A DNA stretch of 64,000 nt. It comes from Mycolicibacterium cosmeticum (GTDB lineage: Bacteria > Actinomycetota > Actinomycetes > Mycobacteriales > Mycobacteriaceae). The DNA lies in the NCBI RefSeq assembly GCF_000613185.1, contig NZ_CCBB010000002.1, forward strand, positions 682,001-746,000, in the 5' to 3' direction. Below, piece after piece: positions 25,339 to 33,160 of this stretch. The notes under the pieces are model-generated. The model was not told where the DNA came from. It saw nothing but the letters and a program-made list of their open reading frames with translations, and searched no databases. The number at the start of each line of letters is the position of its first letter. Position 1 is the stretch's first letter. The translations under genes and the position numbers were made by a program.

Positions 25339-26079
25339 ATGCGCGAAGAATTCGGGGCGGAAGCTTCCGGGTCTCACGTCGGACGGGTCACGCGCCGGGT
25401 GGGCAGCGTCCTGGCTGCGACGGCGGCGGTGCTGGCCGGTGCCACGCTGGCGGCACCGGCCGCCGTCGCCGCCCCCTGCCCGGACGCCGAGGTGGTGTTC
25501 GCCCGCGGCACCGGTGAACCACCCGGCCCCGGCGGCATCGGGCAGGCCTTCGTCGACGCACTGCGCGCCAAGGCGAGCGGGAAATCGGTCGCCGACTATG
25601 CGGTCAACTATCAGGCCAGCGCCGATTTCAACGACGGCTTCCAGTTCGCCCTGACTGTCGTCGACGGGATCAGGGACGCCACCAACCACATCCAGGCGGT
25701 GGCGGCCGACTGCCCGGCCACCAAGATGGTGCTCGGTGGCTTCTCCCAGGGGGCGGCGGTAGCCGCGTTCAGCACCTCGGCCGAGATTCCCGCTGGCGTG
25801 CCGGCGGCCTTCGTGCCGGCACCGATGCCCCCGGAAATCTCGGACCACGTCGCCGCGGTGGTGCTGTTCGGCAAGCCGTCGAACCAGTTCTTGAGTGACG
25901 CCGGCGCACCGCTCATCACCATCGGCCCGCTGTATGTGCCCAAGACGATCGACCTGTGCGCTCCCGGTGACACCATCTGCAATGGTGCGCCGCCCGGGCC
26001 CCCAACCGGGGCACACAACGCGTACGTCGCCGACGGCCTGGTGAACCAGGCCGCGGAGTTCGCCGCGAGCAGGTTGTAG
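25339..26079 (+). CDS. secreted cutinase-family serine esterase
   Basis: 246 residues, with ACGGAGG before ATG 25339. A signal peptide ends near AVAAP (about residue 45). The mature protein shows the cutinase layout: CPDAEVVFARGTGEPPG, the GGFSQGAAV nucleophile elbow, and cysteines (DCPATK, DLCAPGDTIC) suited for disulfides, with the catalytic Asp in APGD and His in AHNAY. Mycobacterial cutinase-like proteins act as lipases or phospholipases outside the cell. Similar genes lie at 36109 and 63231. Confidence 0.93.
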   Translation: MREEFGAEASGSHVGRVTRRVGSVLAATAAVLAGATLAAPAAVAAPCPDAEVVFARGTGEPPGPGGIGQAFVDALRAKASGKSVADYAVNYQASADFNDGFQFALTVVDGIRDATNHIQAVAADCPATKMVLGGFSQGAAVAAFSTSAEIPAGVPAAFVPAPMPPEISDHVAAVVLFGKPSNQFLSDAGAPLITIGPLYVPKTIDLCAPGDTICNGAPPGPPTGAHNAYVADGLVNQAAEFAASRL

Positions 26080-26099
26080 TTCACCGCGCTGCACACGGT

Positions 26100-26133
26100 G
26101 TGGCCCCGGACGGGTGTTTCCGTCCGGGGCCAC
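26100..26133. terminator. strong bidirectional hairpin terminator
   Basis: A nearly perfect 14-bp stem (left arm 26100-26113, right arm 26120-26133; core GGCCCCGGACGG) with a GTGTTT loop. It lies between the convergent cutinase and small secreted protein genes. No long T-run, as usual in mycobacteria. Confidence 0.7.
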
Positions 26134-26155
26134 GTCGTGTTGTCATCCCTGTCGT

Positions 26156-26395
26156 TTATCCGTTGCCCACAGGGGGTGTGCCGCCGTTCGGCCCGTACGG
26201 GCCGTTCTGAACGCCGTCTCCGGGCACGGGCGGAGTGGCCGATTCACTGGCGCTGCCGGGTGCCTCGCACAAGGTGGCGGTGCCGGCGTTCTGACAGGGA
26301 TCGGGTTCTGCCGACGCGGCGGGGGCTAGCGCGATGCCCGCCCCCGCGGCACATGCCGCTACCAGCAGGGTCGTGGACGCAGTCTTGCGCATCAT
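26156..26395 (-). CDS. small secreted protein, unknown function
   Basis: 79 residues from ATG 26395 with GAGGAG upstream (a second ATG follows directly). A signal peptide (MMRKTAST, hydrophobic core, PAASAEPD cleavage region near residue 29) precedes a 50-residue mature part. That part has two cysteines (DPCQNAGTATLC), likely a disulfide, and a Pro/Gly/Asn-rich tail. I do not recognise the family. Confidence 0.7.
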   Translation of the reverse strand: MMRKTASTTLLVAACAAGAGIALAPAASAEPDPCQNAGTATLCEAPGSASESATPPVPGDGVQNGPYGPNGGTPPVGNG

Positions 26396-26535
26396 GAAAT
26401 CTCCTCGATGCTGATCGATGACGTCTGGTTTGGACCGCTCATGCTCGGCGATCACACGGGACGGCCGGGCAAATCAGCCTGCCGTGTCCCGACCAATCGG
26501 GTACCCGGGTCCCCCCGGGAGGCAAACGCGTCGGG

Positions 26536-27228
26536 TCACTCGATATCGGCGACCGAATCGACGTACTGATCGACCTGCTCGGGCGCGATGTCGTGGGCGA
26601 GCCGGGGGTCGCCGTACTCGAACGGGCGGTGCAGGAAAACCGTGCCCATCCCCAGGGCCTTCGCCGCTTCGAGGTCATACGGGTGAGCGGCCACCATTGC
26701 CGCCTCGCGGGGCGCGACACCCAGGTACTGCAGTGCGCGCAGATAGGTTGTCGGCGCGGGCTTGAAGGCGCCGATCATCTCCGCGGTGAAAATGGCGTCC
26801 ATATCGATCGCGAGGCGCTTGAACAGCGAGATCATGGTGCTCATATCGGTGTTCGACAGGGTTGCGGTGATCGCCCGTCCGCGCAGTCGCGCCATTCCGG
26901 CTCGCACGTCGGGCCAGGGTTCCAGTCGCTGCCAACCGGCCGCGGCCAGCTCGGTGTCGCCGGCACTCGGCCGATCCAGGCCGTGGCCGACGCACACTTC
27001 GGCGAAACCGGCCGCGTACAGGTCTTGCACCCGGCGCCAATTTTCGACGCTCTGCGGGATGCTCCGGACCCGCCTGAAATAGTCCTCGCGCCATGCCCGG
27101 GTGAGGTCGGCGGGGTCGACGGTCGTAATCTGCTGACTGTCAAGGAAATCGGTGACGGCATCGGTCACCGGACGGAAGAAATCCAGCAATGTGCCCTGGA
27201 CATCGAAGAGGTAGGCCCGAAACCGCAT
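26536..27228 (-). CDS. haloacid dehalogenase, type II (HAD superfamily)
   Basis: 230 residues. Motif I is FDVQGTLLD with nucleophile D9, motif II is TLSNTD, the lysine of motif III is in GAFKPAP and motif IV is in MVAAHPYDLEAAKALGM. The order and the replacement of the usual second motif-I Asp by Gln-Gly match L-2-haloacid dehalogenases, which hydrolyse halogenated short acids, rather than phosphatases. Cytosolic. The tetR gene follows 9 bases upstream on the same strand, so they may be cotranscribed. Confidence 0.86.
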   Translation of the reverse strand: MRFRAYLFDVQGTLLDFFRPVTDAVTDFLDSQQITTVDPADLTRAWREDYFRRVRSIPQSVENWRRVQDLYAAGFAEVCVGHGLDRPSAGDTELAAAGWQRLEPWPDVRAGMARLRGRAITATLSNTDMSTMISLFKRLAIDMDAIFTAEMIGAFKPAPTTYLRALQYLGVAPREAAMVAAHPYDLEAAKALGMGTVFLHRPFEYGDPRLAHDIAPEQVDQYVDSVADIE

Positions 27229-27237
27229 GAGGCCACC

Positions 27238-27843
27238 CTATCGCTGGTCGCGACCGAAGTTCGTTGCCAGCGGCAGGAATACGTCGTCGACGATCTCGGT
27301 GATGGTCTGCTCGGGCACCGCCGCCATGGTCATGAACATTTCGTGTCGCACGAGGTCGACCGGCAGCGTCATGATTCGGGCCGGCGGCACCGCGGCGAGT
27401 TCGCCGCGCGCCACGGCTCGTTCGATGACGGTGTCCATGATGGACGGTCCCTCGGGCACAAACCACGCGCGCAGTTCCCTGGGCGACCCGTCGGCGTCGT
27501 CGTAATAGGCGCCGAGCCGGGCGGCGATCAGTCCCATGATGCGTGACCGGCGCTCACTCAACTCGGTGAGCAGCGCCAGCATGTCGGCCCGCAGACTCCC
27601 GGTGTCCGGGGTCGAGATCCCGTCGACCTCTCCCCTGCGCCGGATCACCGCCTGCAGCAGGTCCCGTCGCGATGGCCAACGCCGGTACAGCACGGACCGC
27701 GCGGTGGATGCCCGCTCGGCCACCGATTCGATGGTGAATCTGTCATAGCCGGCCTCGATGAGCTGCTCCCAACCCGCGTCGAGGATGGCGGACTCCAGTG
27801 CGGCGCCGCGACGCCGCTGAACGGCAAGCTCTTTAGAGGACAC
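27238..27843 (-). CDS. TetR-family transcriptional regulator
   Basis: 201 residues from GTG 27843. The helix-turn-helix is FTIESVAERASTARSVLYRRWPSRRDLL (about 38-64), followed by a TetR_C-type helical domain. It is divergent from an FAD monooxygenase, with a large inverted repeat between, and upstream of the haloacid dehalogenase. It probably represses the monooxygenase and itself. The inducer is unknown. Confidence 0.9.
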   Translation of the reverse strand: MSSKELAVQRRRGAALESAILDAGWEQLIEAGYDRFTIESVAERASTARSVLYRRWPSRRDLLQAVIRRRGEVDGISTPDTGSLRADMLALLTELSERRSRIMGLIAARLGAYYDDADGSPRELRAWFVPEGPSIMDTVIERAVARGELAAVPPARIMTLPVDLVRHEMFMTMAAVPEQTITEIVDDVFLPLATNFGRDQR

Positions 27844-27847
27844 TTGC

Positions 27848-27889
27848 GTATCTTATCGCACGACGCTACAGTCGGGCCAGATAAGATAC
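27848..27889. promoter_or_regulatory. widely spaced inverted repeat between tetR and monooxygenase genes
   Basis: GTATCTTATC (27848-27857) and its exact reverse complement GATAAGATAC (27880-27889) are 22 bases apart (32 bases centre to centre, three helical turns). The left arm touches the tetR start region. Two dimers or a looped complex is plausible. Confidence 0.55.
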
Positions 27890-27946
27890 ATATGTGTAGC
27901 TAAACGCTCGAACGCACTTCGCGCCCAGCCCTATTGGAGGATCGCC

Positions 27947-29179
27947 ATGTCCCGTTCCAGTGCCCTGATCTCCGGTGCCAGCATTGCCGGACCGGCCCTT
28001 GCCTTCTGGCTGTCCGAGGCCGGCTGGGACGTCACCGTGGTCGAACGCGCCGACCGGTTGCGCACCAGCGGATACCCGATCGACATCCGGGGTACCGCAA
28101 CGGAAATCGTGCGCCGGATGGGGCTTCATGACCAGATCTGGGCACGACGCTACCGGCACGCACCGGTAAGCCTGCTCTCGCCGGGGGGCCGGCGGTTGGG
28201 CACCCTCGACTACGGCGAACTGCTCGCCGATCCGGGCAGCGGCGATATCGAACTCACCCGCGGCGCGCTCAGCGAAATCCTGTACCGGGCCGGCGCCGCA
28301 CGCGTCGACTACGTCTTCGGCGACACGATCACCGCACTGACCCAAACCGACACCGGCGTCGATGTCACCTTCGCCCATCGAGAAGCACAGACGTTCGACG
28401 TGGTGATCGGCGCCGACGGCATCCACTCCAACGTCCGCGGCCTCACCTTCGGCGACGAATCGCAGTTCGTCCGCCACCTCGGCCCCTACGCGGCCGTCTG
28501 GGACATGCCGCCGGAGTTGTTCCCTCCCGGAAGCGGTTTCATGTACTCCCACCCCGGCAGGACGGTCATCGTCGAGCGTCACCAGGACGGCCCCGCCCGC
28601 GCATTCCTGGTCTTCGTCCATCCAACTCCCGGCTCGGTGGACCGCCACGACGAGCGGGCGGTCATCGCCACCCTCCGCGATGCGTTCCGCGACGACCACT
28701 GGCGCACCGAGGAGATCATCGCCACCCTCCCGGAATCCGAAGACCTCTATTTCGACACCGTCAGCCAGGTGCGGATGCCGTGCTGGAGTTCGGGACGGGT
28801 CGCCCTGGTCGGGGATGCCGCCTACGCCCCGGCCCTGCTGTCCGGCCAAGGCACCAGCATCGCGATCGCCGGTGCCTACATCCTGGCCGGCGAACTGGTG
28901 CGCCAGGCCAGCCCCCAGGACGCGTTCACCGCCTACGAACACCGCTTGCGCGGGTACGTGGAGCGAAATCAGAGTCTGGCACTGCGCACGGATTCCACTG
29001 TCATCTCACGCACCGGCGCGGCGCTGCTGCGGCGCAACATCAAGCTGACTCTGGTGCCGTGGCTGCAACGGCTCGGGATCGCGCATCTGCTGCAAACCAA
29101 GCTCCGTTCGGCCGCCACCGACCTCGTGCTGGCGCCACACGATCTGCAACGCAGCGGCACCGCCCAGCGCACCGGTTGA
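27947..29179 (+). CDS. FAD-dependent monooxygenase (PHBH/TetX-type)
   Basis: 410 residues, with TTGGAGG before ATG 27947. The N-terminal ALISGASIAGPALA dinucleotide motif (G-x-S-x-x-G variant) binds FAD, and VIGADGIHSNVR (near 160) and VALVGDAAYAPALLSGQG (near 285) are the DG and GD motifs of aromatic hydroxylase-type flavoproteins. A modest match to antibiotic-modifying TetX-type enzymes means substrates such as polycyclic or aromatic compounds are possible. Divergent TetR control suggests an inducible detoxification or catabolic role. Confidence 0.9.
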   Translation: MSRSSALISGASIAGPALAFWLSEAGWDVTVVERADRLRTSGYPIDIRGTATEIVRRMGLHDQIWARRYRHAPVSLLSPGGRRLGTLDYGELLADPGSGDIELTRGALSEILYRAGAARVDYVFGDTITALTQTDTGVDVTFAHREAQTFDVVIGADGIHSNVRGLTFGDESQFVRHLGPYAAVWDMPPELFPPGSGFMYSHPGRTVIVERHQDGPARAFLVFVHPTPGSVDRHDERAVIATLRDAFRDDHWRTEEIIATLPESEDLYFDTVSQVRMPCWSSGRVALVGDAAYAPALLSGQGTSIAIAGAYILAGELVRQASPQDAFTAYEHRLRGYVERNQSLALRTDSTVISRTGAALLRRNIKLTLVPWLQRLGIAHLLQTKLRSAATDLVLAPHDLQRSGTAQRTG

Positions 29180-29186
29180 CGACGCG

Positions 29187-29804
29187 TCATCGGACGGCCA
29201 ATTCGGCCACGCCGGGACCACTCAACTCGGCCAGTGCGACTGTGCGGCCGCTGGCGGCCAGCAGCAACGACACGGCGGGCCCCTCGATGGGCAGCCCGGC
29301 ACCGACGGTGAAGTCCGCATCGGTGCCGACCAATCTCAGCCCCGCGAGCCGGCGCCTGCCACCGGAGAACCGATCCGCGGCCAGGTAGGCGACGGCGGCC
29401 CCGATGTGGTCACGCCGGTAGGTGTGCACCAATCCCAGCGGTCGCCGGATGTCCTCGGCGTGCACCACGGTTTCGACGATCCGCGAGATCGTCGGAAGTG
29501 GCGGCGACGCAGTGGATTTCACCGCCGCGGCAAACTGTGCGAGCAGCTGGTGGTGCTCATGTGTGCGCCCGACGGCGATCTGGCGGCGCACGATCCGGTC
29601 CGGGCTGAACCCGGCGCGAACAATTTCGCCGACGAAGCGGCGCTTGGACAGCATCGCGGTGGCCGCCAGATGGGCCACCACATCGCGTACCGCCCACCCG
29701 TCACACAGCGAGTCGGCCTCCCACTGCACCTGCTGCAGCGTGGCCAGGTCGGCCGCCAGCACCGCCCGCTCATGGTGTACGACCGCCCAGATATCCCCCG
29801 CCAC
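29187..29804 (-). CDS. maleylpyruvate isomerase-like mycothiol-dependent family protein
   Basis: 205 residues from GTG 29804. An N-terminal DinB-like four-helix domain (WEADSLCDGWAVRDVVAHLAA) matches the MDMPI_N family, in which mycothiol-linked metal enzymes are found. Three metal-binding histidines may be H46 (VVAHL), one in EHHQ and H116 (VVHAEDIRRPLG). The C-terminal part (VGTDADFTVGAGLPIEGPAV) is the matching SCP2-like domain. Actual activity unknown; mycothiol use fits actinobacteria. Confidence 0.85.
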   Translation of the reverse strand: MAGDIWAVVHHERAVLAADLATLQQVQWEADSLCDGWAVRDVVAHLAATAMLSKRRFVGEIVRAGFSPDRIVRRQIAVGRTHEHHQLLAQFAAAVKSTASPPLPTISRIVETVVHAEDIRRPLGLVHTYRRDHIGAAVAYLAADRFSGGRRRLAGLRLVGTDADFTVGAGLPIEGPAVSLLLAASGRTVALAELSGPGVAELAVR

Positions 29805-29911
29805 CGGTTGAGCACATCACATCCTGGCAGCACCGTCATCCGGGCGGTCACAGCAACCGTGGCTAGGATCCGGGGTCGACAACCTCGGCGCGGTGAAACG
29901 GAGTGGGCCCA

Positions 29912-30775
29912 ATGACGATTGTGCGGCGGGGCGCGATGCTGCTCGCGCTGACGGCCACGGTGCTGACCGGTGTGGTCGGCGCCCCGGCGGGGTTCTCGCA
30001 TGCCGATGACCCGCTGGTGCCTCCGGTTTCGCTGACCTCCACCTCGGGTGCGCCGGTACAGAACGGCGGCACCTATGGCATCGGGATGGTCGTGGTGGCG
30101 CATTTCGCGGCGCCGGTGGCCGACCGCGGCGCGGCCGAACAACAGCTGTCCGTCACCACCGAACCACCGGTGGCCGGTGCGTGGCACTGGGTCAACGATC
30201 AGACGGCCCATTGGCGTCCGCCGCAGTATTACGCCCCGGGCACCGTCGTCACCGTCGGGCAGGACGCGCCGGTCACCTTCACCATCGGCGCATCGCATGT
30301 GTCGATCGCCGACGACACCACCAAGCAGGTCACTGTGTATGACGGCGGCGCATTGGTGCGCACCATGCCGACCTCGATGGGTCGGGGCGGCACCGAAACC
30401 GTGGGCAACACGACGTTGAGCTTCTGGACCCAGCCCGGCGTCTACACGGTGATGGACAAGAGCAACCCGGTGATCATGGACTCCTCGACCTACGGCCTGC
30501 CGATCAACTCCCACCTCGGCTACAAGGAATCCATCCCGTACGCGGTACGGATCAGCACCGACGGGGTGTACCTGCACGAACTTGACGCCACGGTGTGGGC
30601 CCAGGGCAAGACGGACACCAGCCACGGCTGCCTGAACCTGAACCGCGACAATGCGCAGTGGTTCTACAACTTCTCCGTGCCCGGTGACGTGGTGGAGGTA
30701 CGGCACACCGGCGGGAAACCGTTGCAGCTGTGGCAGAACGGCGACTGGAGCGTGCCGTGGGACCAGTGGGCGTGA
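29912..30775 (+). CDS. secreted L,D-transpeptidase
   Basis: 287 residues from ATG 29912 (GTG 29903 also in frame). After a signal peptide cleaved near SHADDP comes an Ig-like domain (about 45-125) and a YkuD catalytic domain. The active-site motif is TSHGCLNLN (about residues 233-241) with upstream HLGY and the catalytic histidine-rich YLHELD. These enzymes make 3-3 peptidoglycan crosslinks and are inhibited by carbapenems. A short SVPWDQWA tail ends the protein, as in several mycobacterial Ldts. Convergent with the SRPBCC gene. Confidence 0.94.
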   Translation: MTIVRRGAMLLALTATVLTGVVGAPAGFSHADDPLVPPVSLTSTSGAPVQNGGTYGIGMVVVAHFAAPVADRGAAEQQLSVTTEPPVAGAWHWVNDQTAHWRPPQYYAPGTVVTVGQDAPVTFTIGASHVSIADDTTKQVTVYDGGALVRTMPTSMGRGGTETVGNTTLSFWTQPGVYTVMDKSNPVIMDSSTYGLPINSHLGYKESIPYAVRISTDGVYLHELDATVWAQGKTDTSHGCLNLNRDNAQWFYNFSVPGDVVEVRHTGGKPLQLWQNGDWSVPWDQWA

Positions 30776-30778
30776 GAC

Positions 30779-31207
30779 CTATTGCAGCTCGGCCAGATTC
30801 TGCACCGATCGGCGGACGTCGGATTTCAGCACGGCGGCCACCAGCGCTCCGACCGGCCCGCTGAGCAGTGCACCGGACAGGTCGGCCAACACGCGGAACG
30901 TCGAACCCGGATCATCGGGGGTCACCGTCATCGTCAGACCGATCCGTACCCCGCCGCGGCCTCGGCCTGACAGCCGGATGCGGTGCGGCTCTTCGTAATC
31001 GGTGACCTGCCAATCGATGGTGTTACGGAAGCCCTTCACCTTGATCAACGACGACACCTGGGTGCCGACCCCGATATCGTCCGGTGGCCGTCCGCGCCAA
31101 CCGCCGAAGATCGTCAGCCATTCGCCGAATCGGCGCAGATCCGACGCCAACTTCCAGGCCTGCTGCGGTGCCAGGTCCGACGTGACGGACACATCGACAT
31201 TCGCCAT
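30779..31207 (-). CDS. SRPBCC protein of the Rv0910 toxin-like family
   Basis: 142 residues from ATG 31207. START/SRPBCC fold with the layout of mycobacterial Rv0910 proteins: AWKLASDLRRFGEWLTI near residue 17, VGTQVSSLIKVKGFRNTIDW near 47, and LFGP-like LLSGPVGALVAAVLKSDVRRSVQNL at the end. Rv0910 is described as the toxin of a two-gene module with Rv0909, but no such antitoxin gene is adjacent. The neighbour is a ferritin-like protein gene whose end lies 8 bases upstream. The toxin role here is inference from the family name. Confidence 0.82.
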   Translation of the reverse strand: MANVDVSVTSDLAPQQAWKLASDLRRFGEWLTIFGGWRGRPPDDIGVGTQVSSLIKVKGFRNTIDWQVTDYEEPHRIRLSGRGRGGVRIGLTMTVTPDDPGSTFRVLADLSGALLSGPVGALVAAVLKSDVRRSVQNLAELQ

Positions 31208-31215
31208 GCCGGCCG

Positions 31216-32190
31216 TCAGCCGATCCCGACGACTTCTTGAGCGATCGCCGCAAGCCTGGTCTGTGCGGCCGAGACGACCCGCTGCCGGTTCTTGTGGGCC
31301 TCCTCCCACGCCACGATGGTGCGGATATCGGCCGGGTCGGTCAGCTCCTTGACCGCCGCGATGGCGTCCGGGACCGCCAAGTCGTCATACTCCGCGATGG
31401 GCAGCTCGGACGGGTCCAACGCACCCGACGCCGATCGCAGCGCGCGCAGGGCGTCGGCGGTCTGCTCGGCCCCGCCACCGCGGGTGATGTCCTCGGCCGC
31501 GGCCAGCGCCGCGTCGCGCGAACCGGCGATCACCCGGCCGGCGAGCTCACCGGCTTGCGCGCCGCGGTCGAGCAGCTCGTCGACGTTGGGCCGCACGTTG
31601 CGCAGGACGTCCAGCAGACGATCCAGGCCGCGCGCCGTCCAGATACCCGGCAGATTGGCCAGTTTCACCGCCGCTCCGGTCACCGCCTGCATCGGGGTGC
31701 GGCGGAGGGCCGCCGGCCCGCCGAGCGCGTCCTCGGCCAGCACCGTGGTCAGCCACTCGACGGTGGCGGCGTGCGCGGTGATGAGGCGATCGGCCAACTC
31801 GACGACGTCGGTCCGCTTGGCCGCGACGGCCAGCGCCTTGATATAGCGGGACCGGTCCAGCAACTGGTCTTCCAGTGCCAGGTCGCCGAGCAGCGCCTCG
31901 TCGAACGGTTCGGCCTGTTCGGTCAGCGCCTTCACCGCGGCCGCGGCGCGTCCGAGGAACGGGCCGACGACGTCGGGATAACCACCGAGGTCGCGAATGG
32001 CCCGCTCGATGGCCACGGCACGATCCCGGGCGTTGCCGGCGTTCTGGGTCAGCTCGCGCTGGACCGCCTCGGTTCGGGCCTGGGCCAGCCTGGTTTCGGC
32101 GATCTGGATCTCGGTGTGGGTCAGGTCGAGAACGGTTCGCAGCTGTGCGAGCAGTGTGGTGGTATCGGCATTCGCCGTCGTGACAGCCAT
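31216..32190 (-). CDS. ferritin-like domain protein
   Basis: 324 residues. An almost wholly helical, alanine-rich protein with a first 150-residue ferritin-like bundle (HTEIQIAETRLAQARTEA, then AVAIERAIRDLGGYPD). Possible metal-binding Glu/His residues are scattered, but no full diiron signature is visible, so oxidase activity is uncertain. It ends with WEEAHKNRQRV. Same strand and close to the SRPBCC gene (8-base gap), so probably one transcript. Confidence 0.7.
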   Translation of the reverse strand: MAVTTANADTTTLLAQLRTVLDLTHTEIQIAETRLAQARTEAVQRELTQNAGNARDRAVAIERAIRDLGGYPDVVGPFLGRAAAAVKALTEQAEPFDEALLGDLALEDQLLDRSRYIKALAVAAKRTDVVELADRLITAHAATVEWLTTVLAEDALGGPAALRRTPMQAVTGAAVKLANLPGIWTARGLDRLLDVLRNVRPNVDELLDRGAQAGELAGRVIAGSRDAALAAAEDITRGGGAEQTADALRALRSASGALDPSELPIAEYDDLAVPDAIAAVKELTDPADIRTIVAWEEAHKNRQRVVSAAQTRLAAIAQEVVGIG

Positions 32191-32428
32191 TGTGATTCGC
32201 CCCTTCGCGTTGACGGATGTGTCGGCGCTGGGTGCACCTGCTCATCCGGTTACCCGGGACGGCCGCGGCGAATTCACCTAACCGGCGGTCACGACCATGA
32301 CTTACGTCACAGGGCGGCTATGCGCCCCGGTGAACGGTGGCCGCCTCGGTGCCGCGCCCGCAATCGATTTCCCGGTATTCCGGGTTACCGTGGCCGAGCC
32401 GGCCGGGCACGGCTGTAGCGTGGCGGGC

Positions 32429-33061
32429 GTGAATGCATCCCGTGTGTCTGCTTCCGTCGCCTTGGTCGCCGGTGCCACCTCGCTGGTGATGACGCTTGCC
32501 GCCTGCGGCTCCGAGTCGGACAACTCGTCCAAGCCGTCGGCCAGCACGCCGTCGATCGCGCAGGTGGCGTCGTCACTGCCGGAGGCGCCCCCGGCCACGC
32601 TCGGCTGCCCGACGGCGGCGCCCGCCGACCCGGGCACCCCCGAGTGGACCCTGACCGGAGCCACCGGCAACGTCGCTGTCAGCGGGTCGACCGACACCGC
32701 CGCGCCCTACGTCAAAGTGGGCGGACCGTTCAGCGTGACCGAGACCCAGGTGCACACCCTCAAGGCGGGCGACGGACCGGTGGTGCCGGACACCGCGACC
32801 GTGTCGGTCTGCTACATGGGCGTCAACGGGCGCGACGGCACGGTGTTCGACAGCAGCTACGAACGCGGCACCCCGGCCGATTTCCCGCTCAACGGCGTGG
32901 TCCCCGGCTTCCAGAAGGCGATCGCCGGACAGAAGGTCGGCTCCACCGTCGCGGTGGCGATGACGTCCGCCGACGGGTACCCCAATGGGCAACCGGCGGC
33001 CGGCATCCAGCCCGGCGACACGCTGGTCTTCGCGATCAAGATCCTGGACGCCGGCGCCTGA
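32429..33061 (+). CDS. FKBP-type peptidyl-prolyl isomerase lipoprotein
   Basis: 210 residues from GTG 32429. A signal peptide with LAAC lipobox anchors it at the cell surface. The FKBP domain (about 100-210) has GDGPVVPDTATVSVCYMGVNGRDGTVFDSSYERG with the conserved DGTVFDSSY core, followed by FPLNGVVPGFQKAIAGQKVGSTV. These enzymes isomerise X-Pro bonds in exported proteins. Length and domain order match secreted mycobacterial FkpB-like proteins. Convergent with the MpaB gene. Confidence 0.92.
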   Translation: MNASRVSASVALVAGATSLVMTLAACGSESDNSSKPSASTPSIAQVASSLPEAPPATLGCPTAAPADPGTPEWTLTGATGNVAVSGSTDTAAPYVKVGGPFSVTETQVHTLKAGDGPVVPDTATVSVCYMGVNGRDGTVFDSSYERGTPADFPLNGVVPGFQKAIAGQKVGSTVAVAMTSADGYPNGQPAAGIQPGDTLVFAIKILDAGA

Positions 33062-33080
33062 GTCTGCGCCCGGGTACGGG

Positions 33081-33153
33081 CGGGTGACGAGTGTGGGCCG
33101 CGTGCACGCCTTTTCGTGTTTTGCCGTACAGGACGCCCACATTCGTCCACCCG
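33081..33153. repeat. long imperfect inverted repeat at convergent gene ends
   Basis: The left arm 33081-33098 (ACGAGTGTGGGC core) matches the reverse complement of the right arm 33135-33153 with one bulge and one mismatch. The 36-base centre contains CGTGCACG and two T-runs (TTTTCGTGTTTT). It fills the gap between the FKBP and MpaB genes, so a bidirectional terminator or dispersed element is likely. Confidence 0.5.
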
Positions 33154-33160
33154 AGCCTGG

